A stretch of DNA of 64,000 nucleotides from Paraescarpia echinospica (GCA_020002185.1 CM034531.1:78046291-78110290), one strand, 5' to 3'. Shown: positions 34,656 to 47,303, counted from the stretch's first letter. Translations and numbers: made by a program. The notes: generated by a model from the sequence alone, not told the origin.

Positions 34656-35756
34656 TCTCGGCATCCCGAAAAGCGCGCCAAAAATATGCATATTTGAAAA
34701 TGTCCGGATGCACACTATAAAATGTGGAATTTCTAATTCATTGAATTTTTTTGGCTTGGTGGACGTGGAAATAGATAGCAGGATGTAATATAACATGAAT
34801 TCGAGCAATAGATGTTTTTATTCCCTTTAAACTGGACAGTTGCCTGTAGGTTTTAAACTGTGTCAAACAGTGAGTCTACCTTTTGCTCTCAAATAATCTG
34901 TCCTCTTAGTTTTACACATAAAGACATAATCTGGCATAGCTTGATAAGTCTTTGTAGCAGCACATTTATACTTCCAGTGTATCATTGCAACATAACATAC
35001 ATATTACATACTGTGTTGTGTATGTAATATTTCCATTAGCATATATAATTTCAAAGCTGTTTTCTTCATTTTCACTTTTTGACCCCTACCATGTTCAATG
35101 CTCCATAACTTCGCCAATTTTTGTAGCAGTCATATTTTTTGAAACCGTGTAAAGCATCCTACCAAACCTTTACAAGGATGTAAGAAAACAATGTTACAAT
35201 TTTTCCGACTTATCACTCATTTGGTCAGCCGGGGTCACATATAGACGTATTAGTCCAAAGGACTTCAGGGCCACTTGGCCCATTTTTTTCTTTTTTACGC
35301 ATGGACTGTCTGTCAGACATAACGTACGTATACTTGGCTTAATAAGCAAACTGGATACATCAACACATCTCAATGCCATATATAATTTCTACTAGTCAGT
35401 AAAGTACTAGATTAGTTAGGTAGTAGCTTAATATATTTAAAGCAGATGAATTACTATGTGAATAATAACATTTTGAGTGATGATCACAACTGTTCTTGCA
35501 GTAGCGTTTGGTCTGGGTATCGATGAATGTTGCATAAGTTGTCAGTAATTAGTAAGTATCATGCCATGTGAATAGCGTTAGATGGTTGGATACATTACCT
35601 AACACTGTATCTTTAAGCATTTTAAAAACATTGATTGGCAAATCTGTTTAATAAGTACTTTTATGTCATTTTTGTCTATCAAAAATGACGTACATCAACA
35701 CACATTTTTTCAACAAAATTAAATAAAAATATAAGTGAAACAAAAACAAAACACAT
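34656..35756. other. Intronic stretch, no gene seen
   Basis: AT-rich. Has a short piece of block P (TTTAAACTG.ACAGTTGCCTG near 34825-34860) and nothing else I recognise. Confidence 0.45.
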
Positions 35757-36376
35757 GTGACCATTTTGAGCTTAGTGAATCTGAATTGGGAGTTGGGACA
35801 TGGCAAGGGAGGGTCTATACTGGTACACTTAGGGACAAATAATGCAGACAGGGAGGGGACAATTGGGATAGTACAGAAGTACAGACAGTTAGTGAGGAAG
35901 CTAAAGAAGACAAGAGTTGAACAGATTATTCTGTCAGGAATTTTGCCAGTAATGGGAGGAAGGGGGGCAATGTATAGAAACTGCAAGAGGGTGGCGATCA
36001 ATGCACTAGTTGAGCAGATGTGTGAAGAAGAGGGGGTGGGATTCACAGATTTATGGGGATACTTTGTTGAGAGGGAAGATATGTACGTGAGAGATGGCCT
36101 CCATCTTAGTGGAAAGGGGGCAGCAGTTTTCTCAGAGAACCTGGTGCGATCTGTTGACAGTGGGACAGGTTGCATCTATTTAAACTAGATTTGCAGGGGG
36201 GAACTCACAGAAAAGCCTGAAACTGGAGGCATAGATAAAGACAGCACAAATAAACCAGCAAAGAACAGTCTGGAAAACTCTTCTGAAGCTGGATATAAAT
36301 GTGTTTGTTTAAATGCAAGGAGTATAGTAAACAAAAGAAATAAACAACATTATGGTAGAAGATATTGACCCTCACA
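35757..36376 (+). mobile_element. CR1-group LINE 5' region fragment (copy L5)
   Basis: Plus-strand CR1 piece with the end of ORF1 (esterase) and the start of ORF2. It breaks off within the endonuclease N-terminus at about 36376. There the 3' end of a minus-strand CR1 begins, with two TTTAACAAGA tail units. It is the only copy in the window that shows ORF1 sequence beyond its last codons. Confidence 0.8.
35790..36188 (+). pseudogene. CR1 ORF1 SGNH/GDSL esterase, C-terminal part
   Basis: The frame has VHLGTNNA (the block III Gly-x-Asn of SGNH hydrolases) and DGLHLSGKG (block V, catalytic Asp-x-x-His), ending in GCIYLN and a stop. The block I GDS serine is missing, so the fragment is truncated at the 5' side. 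Esterase-type ORF1 proteins are known in CR1-group LINEs, where they are thought to bind lipid or RNA. Here it supports the family assignment of all the related copies. The true start lies outside the preserved part. Confidence 0.8.
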
Positions 36377-38727
36377 TTTAACAAGATTTAACAAGATTGC
36401 CATCCAGAGAATTAATTCTAGATGGCAGGTGGACAAGGAAGCCCTTTGGCTTATCGAGAGTCCAACCCTTTTATCTACATATATCCAGCCCTTCTGAGGT
36501 ATGTGTCGATTTTATTTTAAAACATTCACACTACTAGCACCCACACAATCATCAGATAATCTGTTCCATTCATTCACAGTCCTTTGTGAAAATGAGAACT
36601 TTCTCACGTCTAATCTACACTGCTCCTTTACTAATGTAACTTCATGTCCTCTAGTCTTTCTATCTTTCTTAACTGAAAAAAACAACATATTTCTATCAAT
36701 ATTTTCATAACCATTCAATATTTTAAACACTTCTATCTGATCTCCTCTCAATCTCCTGGTCTCTAGTGTTTTTAAACCACATTCTTTTAGTTTTTCATAA
36801 CTAAGATCCCTCAGTTTTGGTATCATATTAGTCGCTCTCCTCTGTACTCTTTCTAGCATGTCTATGTCCTTCTTGCGGTATGGCCTTCACGCTTGTATAG
36901 AATATTCTAAATGAGGTTTAACTATTGTTTTGTACAGCGGTATTATTAGTTCTTTTTCTTTATATGCTATATTTCGCCTAATCAATCTAAGGATTTGATT
37001 TCCTTTTGAAGCTGCAATTCCACACTGCTCTGAAACCTTCATGTCAGCACTAATTGTCAGCCCTAAGTCTTTTTCTTTTACAGTAGTACTTAGTACAGTT
37101 CCCCCCATTGTATAATCTACATATTCGTTCCCATGTCCTGTGTGAAGGCATTTACATTTCCCAAAATTGAACAACATTTGCCACTTTTCAGACCATTTGA
37201 TCAACCTGTCAAGATCATCTTGTAAATGCTGTCTATATCCATCACTTTTAATCCTTCTAAACACTTTTGTACCATCTGCAAATTTCAACACCTTGCTAGC
37301 TATATCATTGTCCAAATCGTTTATATATATTAAGAATAATATAGGTCCCAGTACTGATCCCTGTGGAACCCCACTCACAACTGATTTCCAGTTTGAAGCC
37401 TCCCCATCAACAACTACCTGTTGTCTTCTGTCAATCAGCCATTTTTTTATCCAGTTAATTATACCATTTCCTATGCCATGGGCCTTAAGTTTAAGCAGTA
37501 ATCTTTGATGTGGCACTTTGTCAAAAGCTTTTTGAAAATCTAAGTAGATGATATATACTGGTGATCCCTCGTCTACCCACTTAGTGATATCTTCCAAAAA
37601 ACATAACATATTTGTTAAGCATGACCTCGCTTTTAGAAACCCATGTTGAGATGGGTTTATCAAGGTATGTTTAACAAGAAAATCCACTATGTGAGCTTTA
37701 ATTAGTCTTTCTAATAATTTACAAATCACCTATGTTAAACTCACTTGTCTATAATTATTTGACTTGTTTCTCGAACCTTTTTTAAATAACGGTATAACGT
37801 TTGCTTCTTTCCATTCTAAAGGAACCACTCCCTCTTCTAATGACAAGTTGAAAACTGTTGCAAGCGGTATGCTAATTTGTTCTACAATTTCCAATAGTAG
37901 TCTTGGTGGAATACCATCCACTCCAGGTGATTTATTATCCTTCATAGCCCTAATTTTCTTAGCTACCATTTCTGGGGTTACAATTAACTGTCTTAAATAG
38001 TTTGATTCTGCCCCCTTGAACTTAGCCTCTGGTACTGGCAGTGAACTAATGTCTTCTCTGGTAAACACTGAACTAAAATACTCATTCAGGTCTTCTGCCA
38101 TTAAGAATCCCTCTGATATTATATTTCCAGCACTATCTTCTAGAGGACCGACCTTATCCTGAACTTTCTGTTTGCTTCGAACATACGCATAAAAACTCTT
38201 GCTGTCATGTTTTATATTACAAGCTAATTTATGTTCATAGCTTCTCTTTGAATTTCTTTTGAATATGTATGTATATATGTGTGTATACATACATGTATAT
38301 AATTATATATATAAATACATGTCAGGGGTAAATTTACACAAAAGTCAATGTCTTCGTATTTACCCCCTTCAAACATTGTATATTCTCACTTGTATTATAG
38401 TTAAACTTGTTTGGTTGACTTGTCTTGTATATATTGTTATAAATGTTCTGAATAAACGTTCATTCAATTCAATTCAATTCTCTTTGAATTTCTAATTTCA
38501 GCTGTAGCTTGGTTTAGTGCTTCTTTATAAATGTTGTAGTCTTCGTCATTTCCAGTACGTCTATACGACTTCCACATAATTTGTTTATACTTAATTTTTC
38601 TAATGGCTTCTTTTGATAAGTATTTCTTTCTGGTCCGTTTCCCTTGTTTTTTTTGAAGGGAACAAATTTGACGATGATGCATTCAATTTCACTCTTTAAG
38701 ATATTCCAGCATTCTGTTGCTGTTATT
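36377..38727 (-). mobile_element. CR1-group LINE (copy L3) with embedded insertion
   Basis: Minus-strand CR1 with tail, hairpin (36399-36426), RT (36512-38240, with shifts near 36790-36900 and 37730) and the same embedded insertion (38258-38477) in the same target duplication as L2. Its outer ends differ from L2: the flank beyond the tail is different and the 5' end is in the ORF2 linker at about 38727. So this insertion-bearing LINE moved independently rather than by block duplication. FADD is changed to FADG (near 37270). Confidence 0.85.
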
Positions 38728-38756
38728 TCATAAGCCACTGTTGACAGTGGGACAGG

Positions 38757-39215
38757 TTGCATCTATTTAAACTAGATTCGCAGGGGGAACTCACAGAGAA
38801 GCCTGAAACTGGAGGCATAGATAAAGACAGCACAAATAATTCAGCAAAGAACAGTCTAGAAAACTGTTCTGAAGCTGGATATAAATGTGTTTGTTTAAAT
38901 GCAAGGAGTATAGTAAACAAAAGAAATGAACTAAACATTATGGTAGAAGATATTGACCCTCACATAATAGGTATAACCGAATCATGGGCAACCACCGATA
39001 TATCAGATGCTGAATTGGGTCTGACAGGATATGTAATTTTTAGGAAAGATAGAATAGGAAGAAGGAGAGGTGGAGTTATTTTATATATTAAAGAATCTAT
39101 CCAGGCTTATGAAATAAAATTAGACAGAGAAGCAGATTGCGAAGAAGCTGTTTTGTGTAACATAGTTACAGGAAACTCAACGTTAACGGTTGGATTACTC
39201 GAAGTCCAAAGATAA
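38757..39215 (+). pseudogene. CR1 ORF2 endonuclease N-terminal half
   Basis: Shows CLNARSIVNKRNELN (the metal-binding Asn), IGITESW (catalytic Glu) and GGVILYIKESI. It then runs out of frame at TVGLLEVQR, where the other copies have VYRSPN. The rest of the domain is partly deleted. Confidence 0.8.
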
Positions 39216-39329
39216 GCATAGAAGAGAATGAAAAAATACAAAACGCTTTAAGGGAAGTGAACAAACGGGACTGTGTTATTATGGGAGATTTTAACCACGG
39301 GCATATACAATGGAAATCTCTACAGAGTG

Positions 39330-40573
39330 AGTTTAACATCAGTGATTTGCAAATTATTAGAAAGACTAATTAAAGATCACATGGTGGATTTTCTTGTTAA
39401 ACATAACTTGATAAACCCATCTCAACATGGGTTTTTTAAAGCGAGGTCATGCTTAACAAATATGTTATGTTTTTTGGAAGACATCACTAAGTGGGTAGAT
39501 GAGGGATCACCAGTAGATATCGTCTACTTAGATTTTCAAAAAGCTTTCGACAAAGTACCACATCAAAGATTACTGCTTAAACTAAAGGCCCATGGCATAG
39601 GAAATGGTATAATAAACTGGATAGAAAAATAGCTGATTGACAGAAGACATCGTGTAGTAGTTGACAGAAGACATCGTGTAGTAGTTGATGGGGAGGCTTC
39701 AAACTGGAAATCGGTATTGAGTGGGGTACCACAGGGATCAGTACTAGGACCTATATTATTCTTAATATATATCAACGATTTGGATGTTGAAATAACAAGC
39801 AAGATGTTGAAATTTGCGGATGATACAAAAGTGTTTAGAAGGATTAAAAGTGATGGAGATAGACAGCATTTACAAGATGATCTTGACAGGTTGATCAAAT
39901 GGTCTGAAAAGTGGCAAATGCTGTTCAATTTTGGGAAATGTAAATGCCTCCACACAGGACATGGGAACGAAGAGGTAGAATATACAATGGGGGGTACTGT
40001 ACTAAGTACTACTGAAAAAGAAAAGGACTTAGGGTTAACCATTAGTGCTGATATGAAGGTTTCAGAGCAGTGCGGAATTGCAGCTTCAAAGGGAAATAAA
40101 ATCCTTGGATTAATTAGGCGAAACATAACGTATAAGGAAAAAGAGCTAATAATACCGCTGTACAAAACAAAAGTTAGGCCTTATTTAGAATATTGTATTC
40201 AAGCGTGGAGGCCATATCGCAGGAAGGATATGCTAGGAAGAGCGCAGAGGAGAGCAACTAAAATGATAAAAAAACTGAGGGATCTTAGTTAAGAAATACG
40301 TCTAAAAAATGCGGCTTAACAACACTAGAGACCAGGAGATTGAGAGTAGATAAGATAGACGTGTTTAAAATAATTAATGGTTATGAAAATATTGATAGAA
40401 ATATTTTTTTCTCAGTTAAGATAGATAGAAGGACCAGAGGACATGAAGTTACATTAGCAAAGGAGCAGTGTAGATTAGATATAAGAAAGTTCTCATTTTC
40501 ACAAAGGACTGTAAATGAATGGAAAAGATTATCTGCTGATTGTGTGGGTGCTAGTAGCGTGAATATGTTTTAA
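39330..40573 (+). pseudogene. CR1 ORF2 reverse transcriptase, broken
   Basis: Motifs in order: SVICKLLERLIKDH, YLDFQKAFDKVPH, stop at about 39630, SGVPQGSVLGPILF, FADD-TKVF, then HLEYC-like and WRPYRRKD. A frameshift near 40290 and a stop in the C-terminal NMF segment complete the damage. Confidence 0.8.
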
Positions 40574-40705
40574 AATAAAATCGACACATACCTCAGAAGG
40601 GCGGATACACATAGATAAAAGGGTCGGACTCTCGATAAGCCAAAGGGCTTCCTTGTCCACCTGCCACCTAGAGTTAATTCTCTGGGTGGCAATCTTGGTT
40701 CATCT

Positions 40706-42140
40706 TGTTAAATGAATGGTAGATACCTTAACTTATGAAATAGGTAACTTTCAAAAGGAATTACAAAAAATTTGTGTTATGCAAATGTCACGGATTTGTA
40801 ATGCCTTAGTGTGCTTTTTCTCATATATGAAATAAACGCTGAGGAGCTGAAAGATCAAAACTAACATATCGTACCATAATGCCATTGTTCTAAGCTGAAC
40901 AAGAAAATGTGTTTTAAATTTATAGAATCATATTCTGTGATATTAATACTGAATAATTGTTACAGTAATACTATAATTAAAATATAGAGGAATTGTAGTG
41001 TACGTACATGTAAAAACTAGGGTTCTACAAACAAATAAACTTTGTGTCAGATCAGAGGGTTTTTGTTAAGTGTGCTGATAGCAGGGACCATGATCTCCAA
41101 AGCAGATGTAGCTATAAACCGAATTGGAAAAGATCACAAATTAGTGTTAGACTGTTTTAATTTGTGAAATAGCATCACTACACCGACATCGTTGCTGAGC
41201 GCTTTGCCAGGGGCAGCCGTCTGCAAAAAGCGCAGTGGTGGACTCTATCACTATCAGGAATAACAAATAACGCTAAGAATTGTGTTAATTCGAGGAACGA
41301 CACAAACTCGAAACATAAACTCTGCTGTTTATTAATGAAAAATGACTGTCATTGACCACCATATCGATGTGCTGTTTGTGGAACTGATAGACGCTGTACA
41401 GCACACATTGTAATGCAAAGGCACTCGAAAGTGGTGTCTTGTGAGTCACAGGTGCTAATAAAAAGCTTCCCATCTCCGGTCTCGGTAGCCAGGTACATGG
41501 ATCGCCAAAGCCACGTAAATTACCCGGGTCCCGGCTCTTAAGAAAGACCCTGGATCACAGTTATTACATTATTTTATAATGTTACAAGAAACTACTACCC
41601 CGCAGTGTGAGATATAGTCATACTAAACCATATTAGCTTTAATTTTATATATAAGATGAGTGTGTAAGATGTTTGGCTCATGCCAGTTTGTCGGTGAAAT
41701 ATGTGCCCTAACTACAAAGCAAGAGAAAATTCTGTCAACTTTGTGGCGTCCTCTGCTGACATTCCTGTAATATTGACTACAGCGGCCATTGGTTTTTACT
41801 AAATTTTAGCCACTCACGGAGACTTCTGAATGTTCAGATTCATAGGATGGGTGTCTTCTCTGCTCTCGTGGTACATGAGCCGCACCAATAATTATGTTTT
41901 TCTTAAAGGTATCGTTGTTTTTATGGGTAGTATCAAATGACAAAATTATATTACCTTGCTTAGACATCTGATCTGATCTTTATCTAGCCATGCAACATTT
42001 TGTTTCTTCATACTTCATCTGGTGTTCTTTCTTGAGCACTGCACTATGATTTCTTTTGAAACATTTAATGAATAGAATAGTAAACAGATGCACATATATC
42101 TATCAAAGCAAAAACAATGAACATTGCATATGTTTTCCAG
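40706..42140. other. Intronic stretch, no gene seen
   Basis: AT-rich and single copy in this window. No frame with a recognisable domain. It ends in a good polypyrimidine-AG acceptor (TATGTTTTCCAG) at 42129-42140, just before the THAP second exon. Confidence 0.45.
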
Positions 42141-42272
42141 ACGAGCGGATCGTATGCCTACCTGGAATTCAAGACTGTGCAGCTGCCATTTTGTAGACGG
42201 TCGAAAAGAAAACGGTCCTACTATATTCAAAGTCGACAAGTACAAAGCAACAAAAATTAAAGACCAAAAAAG
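42141..42272 (+). CDS. THAP-C2H2 gene, exon 2 (THAP second half)
   Basis: Follows acceptor TTTTCCAG and starts in phase 2, so its first base completes the Arg codon left by either first exon. It encodes [18 protein letters not shown] and then PTIF: the C-x2-H pair (Cys52, His55 in the joined protein), the conserved Phe56 and the C-terminal P-T-I-F motif that closes THAP domains. A Lys-rich tail follows. The exit at AG|GTTTGT (42273) is a weak donor but is the one that keeps the frame open into exon 3. The nearby GTAAAG donor at 42296 gives a stop after joining. The exon is the strongest single proof that a THAP gene lies here. Confidence 0.82.
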
Positions 42273-42289
42273 GTTTGTACACAGAACAT

Positions 42290-45200
42290 TTGCTCGTAAA
42301 GCATTTTTGTGCAGTGCATTTGCTCTAAACATATCAAGGGCATTTGCTCAAAATATTTGCATGCAGGGCATTTACCAATAAAGTATTTGCATACAGGACA
42401 TTTGCTCATAAAACACACCAAAGCACTAGCTCGTCAACTTTTTGCATACCGGACGTTTATTCAGAAAGAATATGTGTACATGCACAGGACATTAATTCAG
42501 AAAGTATTTTATACATGCATAGGACATTAACTCAGAAAGTATTTGTGTACATGCACAGGACATTAATTCAGAAAGTATTTGTATACATGTACATGACATT
42601 AACCAGAAAGTATTTGTATACATGCACAAGACATTAACTCGGAAAGAATGTGTGTACATGCACAGGACATTAATCAGAAAGTATTTGTGTACATGCACAG
42701 GACGTTAACCAGAAAGTATTTGTGTACATGCACAGGACATTAACTCAGAAAGAATGTGTGTACATGCACAGGACATTAATCAGAAAGTATTTGTGTACAT
42801 GCACAGGACATTAACCAGAAAGTATTTGTGTACATGCACAGGACATTAACTCAGAAAGAATGTGTGTACATGCACAGGACATTAATCAGAAAGTATTTGT
42901 ATACATGCACAGGACATTAATCAGAAAGTATTTGTGTACATGCACAGGACATTAATCAGAAAGTATTTGTATACATGCACAGGACATTAACCAGAAAGTA
43001 TTTGTGTACATGCACAGGACATTAACCAGAAAGTATTTGTGTACATGCACAAGACATTAACTCAGAAAGAATGTGTGTACATGCACAGGACATTAATCAG
43101 AAAGTATTTGTGTACATGCACAGGACATTAATCAGAAAGTATTTGTATACATGCACAGGACATTAACTCAGAAAGAATGTGTGTACATGCACAGGACATT
43201 AATCAGAAAGTATTTGTATACATGCACAGGACATTAATCAGAAAGTATTTGTGTACATGCACAGGACGTTAACCAGAAAGTATTTGTGTACATGCACAAG
43301 ACATTAACTCAGAAAGAATGTGTGTACATGCACAGGACATTAATCAGAAAGTATTTGTGTACATGCACAGGACATTAATCAGAAAGTATTTGTATACATG
43401 CACAGGACATTAACTCAGAAAGAATGTGTGTACATGCACAGGACATTAATCAGAAAGTATTTGTGTACATGCACAGGACATTAACCAGAAAGTATTTGTG
43501 TACATGCACAGGACATTAATCAGAAAGTATTTGTGTACATGCACAGGACATTAATCAGAAAGTATTTGTGTACATGCACAAGACATTAACTCAGAAAGAA
43601 TGTGTGTACATGCACAGGACATTAATCAGAAAGTATTTGTGTACATGCACAGGACATTAATCAGAAAGTATTTGTATACATGCACAGGACATTAACTCAG
43701 AAAGAATGTGTGTACATGCACAGGACATTAATCAGAAAGTATTTGTGTACATGCACAGGACATTAACCAGAAAGTATTTGTGTACATGCACAGGACATTA
43801 ATCAGAAAGTATTTGTGTACATGCACAGGATATTAATCAGAAAGTATTTGTGTACATGCACAAGACATTAACTCAGAAAGAATGTGTGTACATGCACAGG
43901 ACATTAATCAGAAAGTATTTGTGTACATGCACAGGACATTAACCAGAAAGTATTTGTATACATGCACAAGACATTAACTCAGAAAGAATGTGTGTACATG
44001 CACAGGACATTAATCAGAAAGTATTTGTATACATGCACAAGACATTAACTCAGAAAGAATGTGTGTACATGCACAGGACATTAACCAGAAAGTATTTGTA
44101 TACATGCACAAGACATTAACTCAGAAAGAATGTGTGTACATGCACAGGACATTAATCAGAAAGTATTTGTATACATGCACAAGACATTAACTCAGAAAGA
44201 ATGTGTGTACATGCACAGGACATTAATCAGAAAGTATTTGTATACATGCACAAGACATTAACTCAGAAAGAATGTGTGTACATGCACAGGACATTAACCA
44301 GAAAGTATTTGTATACATGCACAAGACATTAACTCAGAAAGAATGTGTGTACATGCACAGGACATTAATCAGAAAGTATTTGTATACATGCACAAGACAT
44401 TAACTCAGAAAGAATGTGTGTACATGCACAGGACATTAACCAGAAAGTATTTGTGTACATGCACAAGACATTAACTCAGAAAGTATTTGTGTACATGCAC
44501 AAGACATTAACTCAGAAAGAATGTGTGTACATGCACAGGACATTAATCAGAAAGTATTTGTATACATGCACAAGACATTAACTCAGAAAGAATGTGTGTA
44601 CATGCACAGGACATTAACCAGAAAGTATTTGTGTACATGCACAAGACATTAACTCAGAAAATATTTGTGTACATGCACAGGACATTAATCAGAAAGTATT
44701 TGTGTACATGCACAGAACATTAATCAGAAAGTATTTGTGTACATGCACAGGACATTAACCAGAAAGAATTTGTGTACATGCACAGGACATTAACCAGAAA
44801 GAATTTGTGTACATGCACAGGACATTAACTCAGAAAGTATTTGTATACATGCATAGGGCATTAACTCAGAAAGAATTTGTGTACATGCACAGGACATTAA
44901 CTCAGAAAGAATTTGTGTACATGCACAGGACATTAACCAGAAAGTATTTGTATACATGCACAGGACATTAACTCAGGAAGTATTTGTATACATGCACAGG
45001 ACATTAACTCAGAAAGAATGTGTATACATGCTTAGGACATTAACAAGAAAGTATTTGTATACATGCACAGGACATTAACTCAGAAAGAATGTGTATACAT
45101 GCTTAGGACATTAACAAGAAAGTATTTGTATACATGCACAGGACATTAACTCAGAAAATATTTGTATACATGCACAGGACATTAACCAGAAAGTATTTGT

Positions 45201-45312
45201 ATACATGCATAGGACATTAACTCAGAAAGTATTTGTGTACATGCACAGGACATTAACTCAGAAAGTATTTGTATACGTGCCCAGGACGTTAACTCAGAAA
45301 GTATTTGCATGC
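42290..45312. repeat. ~3-kb minisatellite, 35/36-bp units with higher-order pattern
   Basis: About 80 units of the type CATTAACTCAGAAAG / TATTTGTGTACATGCACAGGA. Three variants (AATCAG, AACCAG and AACTCAG..AATG) are arranged in patterns. In the middle part (about 43950-44640) a two-unit ~71-bp repeat dominates. Early units (42290-42450) are diverged. Open frames inside (MHRTLTQKVFVY repeats) are by-products of units divisible by three and shift repeatedly. It lies in intron 2 of the THAP-C2H2 model. Confidence 0.93.
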
Positions 45313-45916
45313 AGAGCATTTGCACATGAAACAGTGACATACCAAATTTTTGAGCTGACCAAATTAGACTCACCAAAACTCATCAACAAAAAACCTCCAA
45401 CTGCACCCCCTTGAAACGCACAAAAAATTCCAACAAAAAACCCCTTGCCAGAATATTGGGGCTAATCCTATCTCCAGACCCCCACCAAAATTTAGTGGGA
45501 CTTAGCCCCCCCAAGCCGCCCGGTTCTGGTGCCTATGTGACACATGTTTATAATATCTAGAATAAAATGAAATTGTACAAGATAATATGATCCTTATATG
45601 GTTAGTACAGTGTATATGAAAATTAACACCGATTAGGTTAGGGGTGATCTCATGACTGCACACAGTGGTTTAATGTGTAGGAGGTAACAACTGTTTTGTT
45701 AATGTTGTACATTGAAGTAATTTTCCCATCAAACATTATATATTTTCACTAATCATAAGGGCGTTGACGTAGAGGACATGTGGACATTGCGCTGTGATGC
45801 CTGAAGTGCCACCTGGTGTGATGTGTCTAGTGTGACAAGGTTCTACATGGGTTATGGGGGGGTCTGACGGTTAATGACATTGGTGTCATGTTATATGTTT
45901 TGGCAATTGGTTTTAG
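45313..45916. other. Intron 2 end, no gene seen
   Basis: Contains a degraded repeat with C-runs (about 45400-45535) similar to the reverse complement of part of 18650-18860. The region ends with acceptor GGTTTTAG at 45909-45916. Confidence 0.45.
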
Positions 45917-46202
45917 ATGCCATCCCTGGAGAGGCAAACGTCTTGCCGAAGTTAGCCAGGTGTCTGCTCATGGTGACATGACACATGATGTGTCAGAAAG
46001 CACCCCATTGGTGTCACTGGCATCACTACATTACTACCTTAATCACAACGTCAATTCGCGGCCACCAGTGTCGACACTGACACAACTGTCAGTGACACCA
46101 CCATCAGTGATGCAGACGTCGATGACACTGGTGTCAATGACACTGCCGTCACCACAATGCCTTAGTCACATGGTCAATACTTCTATGATGGCAGGGGAAA
46201 AG
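45917..46202 (+). CDS. THAP-C2H2 gene, exon 3 (Ser/Thr/Pro-rich linker)
   Basis: Lies between acceptor GGTTTTAG and donor AAG|GTAATT. It enters in phase 2 and leaves in phase 0, exactly what exons 2 and 4 require. The frame is open for 95 codons: a short basic start (CHPWRGKRLAEV), then a Ser/Thr/Val/Pro-rich stretch with TLTQLSVTPPSV and SMTLVSMTLPSP, probably disordered. No known domain. It would link the THAP domain to the acidic and zinc-finger part. Support is splice sites and phase only, so confidence is moderate. Confidence 0.62.
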
Positions 46203-47303
46203 GTAATTTTGGATTGATGTTACAGGAACATAGTGTGGTGTTTCTTGTAGTCGGCTAGAACTCCCTAGGAGGAGGAACTAGAGGAAATCTTGCAAGCCTA
46301 GAGTAACAACGTAACATCTTTAGAAAACACGCCCTGTGAACACATCTTGAGATTCAAGACCCGAGTGATATGGCGGGTGTAAGCACGAGTGGCAGCATGA
46401 AAGAGAGTGGAATGTATTATCACTATTATGTGGGACAGGAAGTTGAAGGAACAGCTAAAGTGAGTGTTGCAAGCCTGCGTCGTACCAGCCTGTGTACGTG
46501 GGTTGGAGGCACTGACAGAGAGAGAGACAGGAGGAGAAGCTACATATTGCAGAAAACAACTGGATTTGAAGAATTTGTATAGTGACACAAGAAAATAGAA
46601 ATAAGACGGGGAGGTGAAAGGACAAATAAGAATGGAGAAATACAGGAAAAATTTATTAAAGTAGTTGGGACCAGACTGAGAATTTAATTTGTTGTGATTT
46701 TTGTCTTGCTCTGCAGTCCGAGTTTTATTGTAATGCTACAGCTCTTTATGACAAGAGTCTATGTCAGTTACTTCTGCCATATGCCATATCAAATAAGCTG
46801 ATTGCATTTCTATATATAATGGATCTGTTTTAGCATTAGTAAAATAGCAGCAGAAATTAGTTGTGTTTTGTGCTGAAATAAAAAAAAATTATACCTGTAT
46901 GTTATTAATATCACTAAGTATGTTTGGCTGTCGTTTGTTAAAAGAAGGTTCCTTGTTTTTAATTGATGTAATGTTCACTAGAAATAAATGTGTTAATGGT
47001 TTGCTGCCTGCCAAATTGTGCTTAATGTGCCCGAAATGTTGTTTGCTATTTTAAATTTTAGCCCATAATAAGTAAACAAAGAACATTCAGATTAGAAACA
47101 AATGCATTGGCCGTATAACAGCTTTGGTTTAGCCACACAGCTCTTGGATGTTAAGAATGTCAAGATATTCCCATGTTCAAGAAAACCAATTAAGCAAACT
47201 GCCTGTTAATTAATAATTACCACCCTGACTCATTCCAAAAAATGAAACTGACAACTGATCTTTAAAGATAGCGCCACTAGTAATTAAGGTGTTTTGTTTT
47301 CAG
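46203..47303. other. Intron 3
   Basis: Mostly featureless. A 70-codon frame at 46370-46582 has no domain. A stretch at about 47018-47137 is a diverged copy of the sequence that seeds the 73-bp array at 48822. Ends with acceptor TTTTGTTTTCAG at 47292-47303. Confidence 0.5.

Larger units (their letters stand above)
38739..40705 (+). mobile_element. CR1-group LINE (copy L4), internally deleted
   Basis: Starts in the last ORF1 codons (GTTGACAGTGGGACAGG), then the ORF2 endonuclease N-half. A deletion at about 39327 joins the endonuclease directly to RT motif VSLTSVICKLLERL. The RT carries a doubled 27-bp segment at about 39639-39692. The element ends with the C-terminal region, the hairpin at 40663-40690 and a CTTGTTAAATGA tail. 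It overlaps in content with L5 by about 230 bp but differs in sequence, so it is a separate insertion. Confidence 0.85.

Noticed and set aside
42290..45312. Regular short repeats that might be taken for a CRISPR array or a repetitive protein gene
   Set aside because: Units are contiguous with no unique spacers, and the mix of 35- and 36-bp units shifts any reading frame every few units. It is a minisatellite in a eukaryotic intron.
46370..46582. 70-codon frame starting MAGVSTSG as an extra exon or small gene
   Set aside because: No recognisable domain and no supporting splice sites in a phase that joins exons 3 and 4. Those two already join in frame without it.
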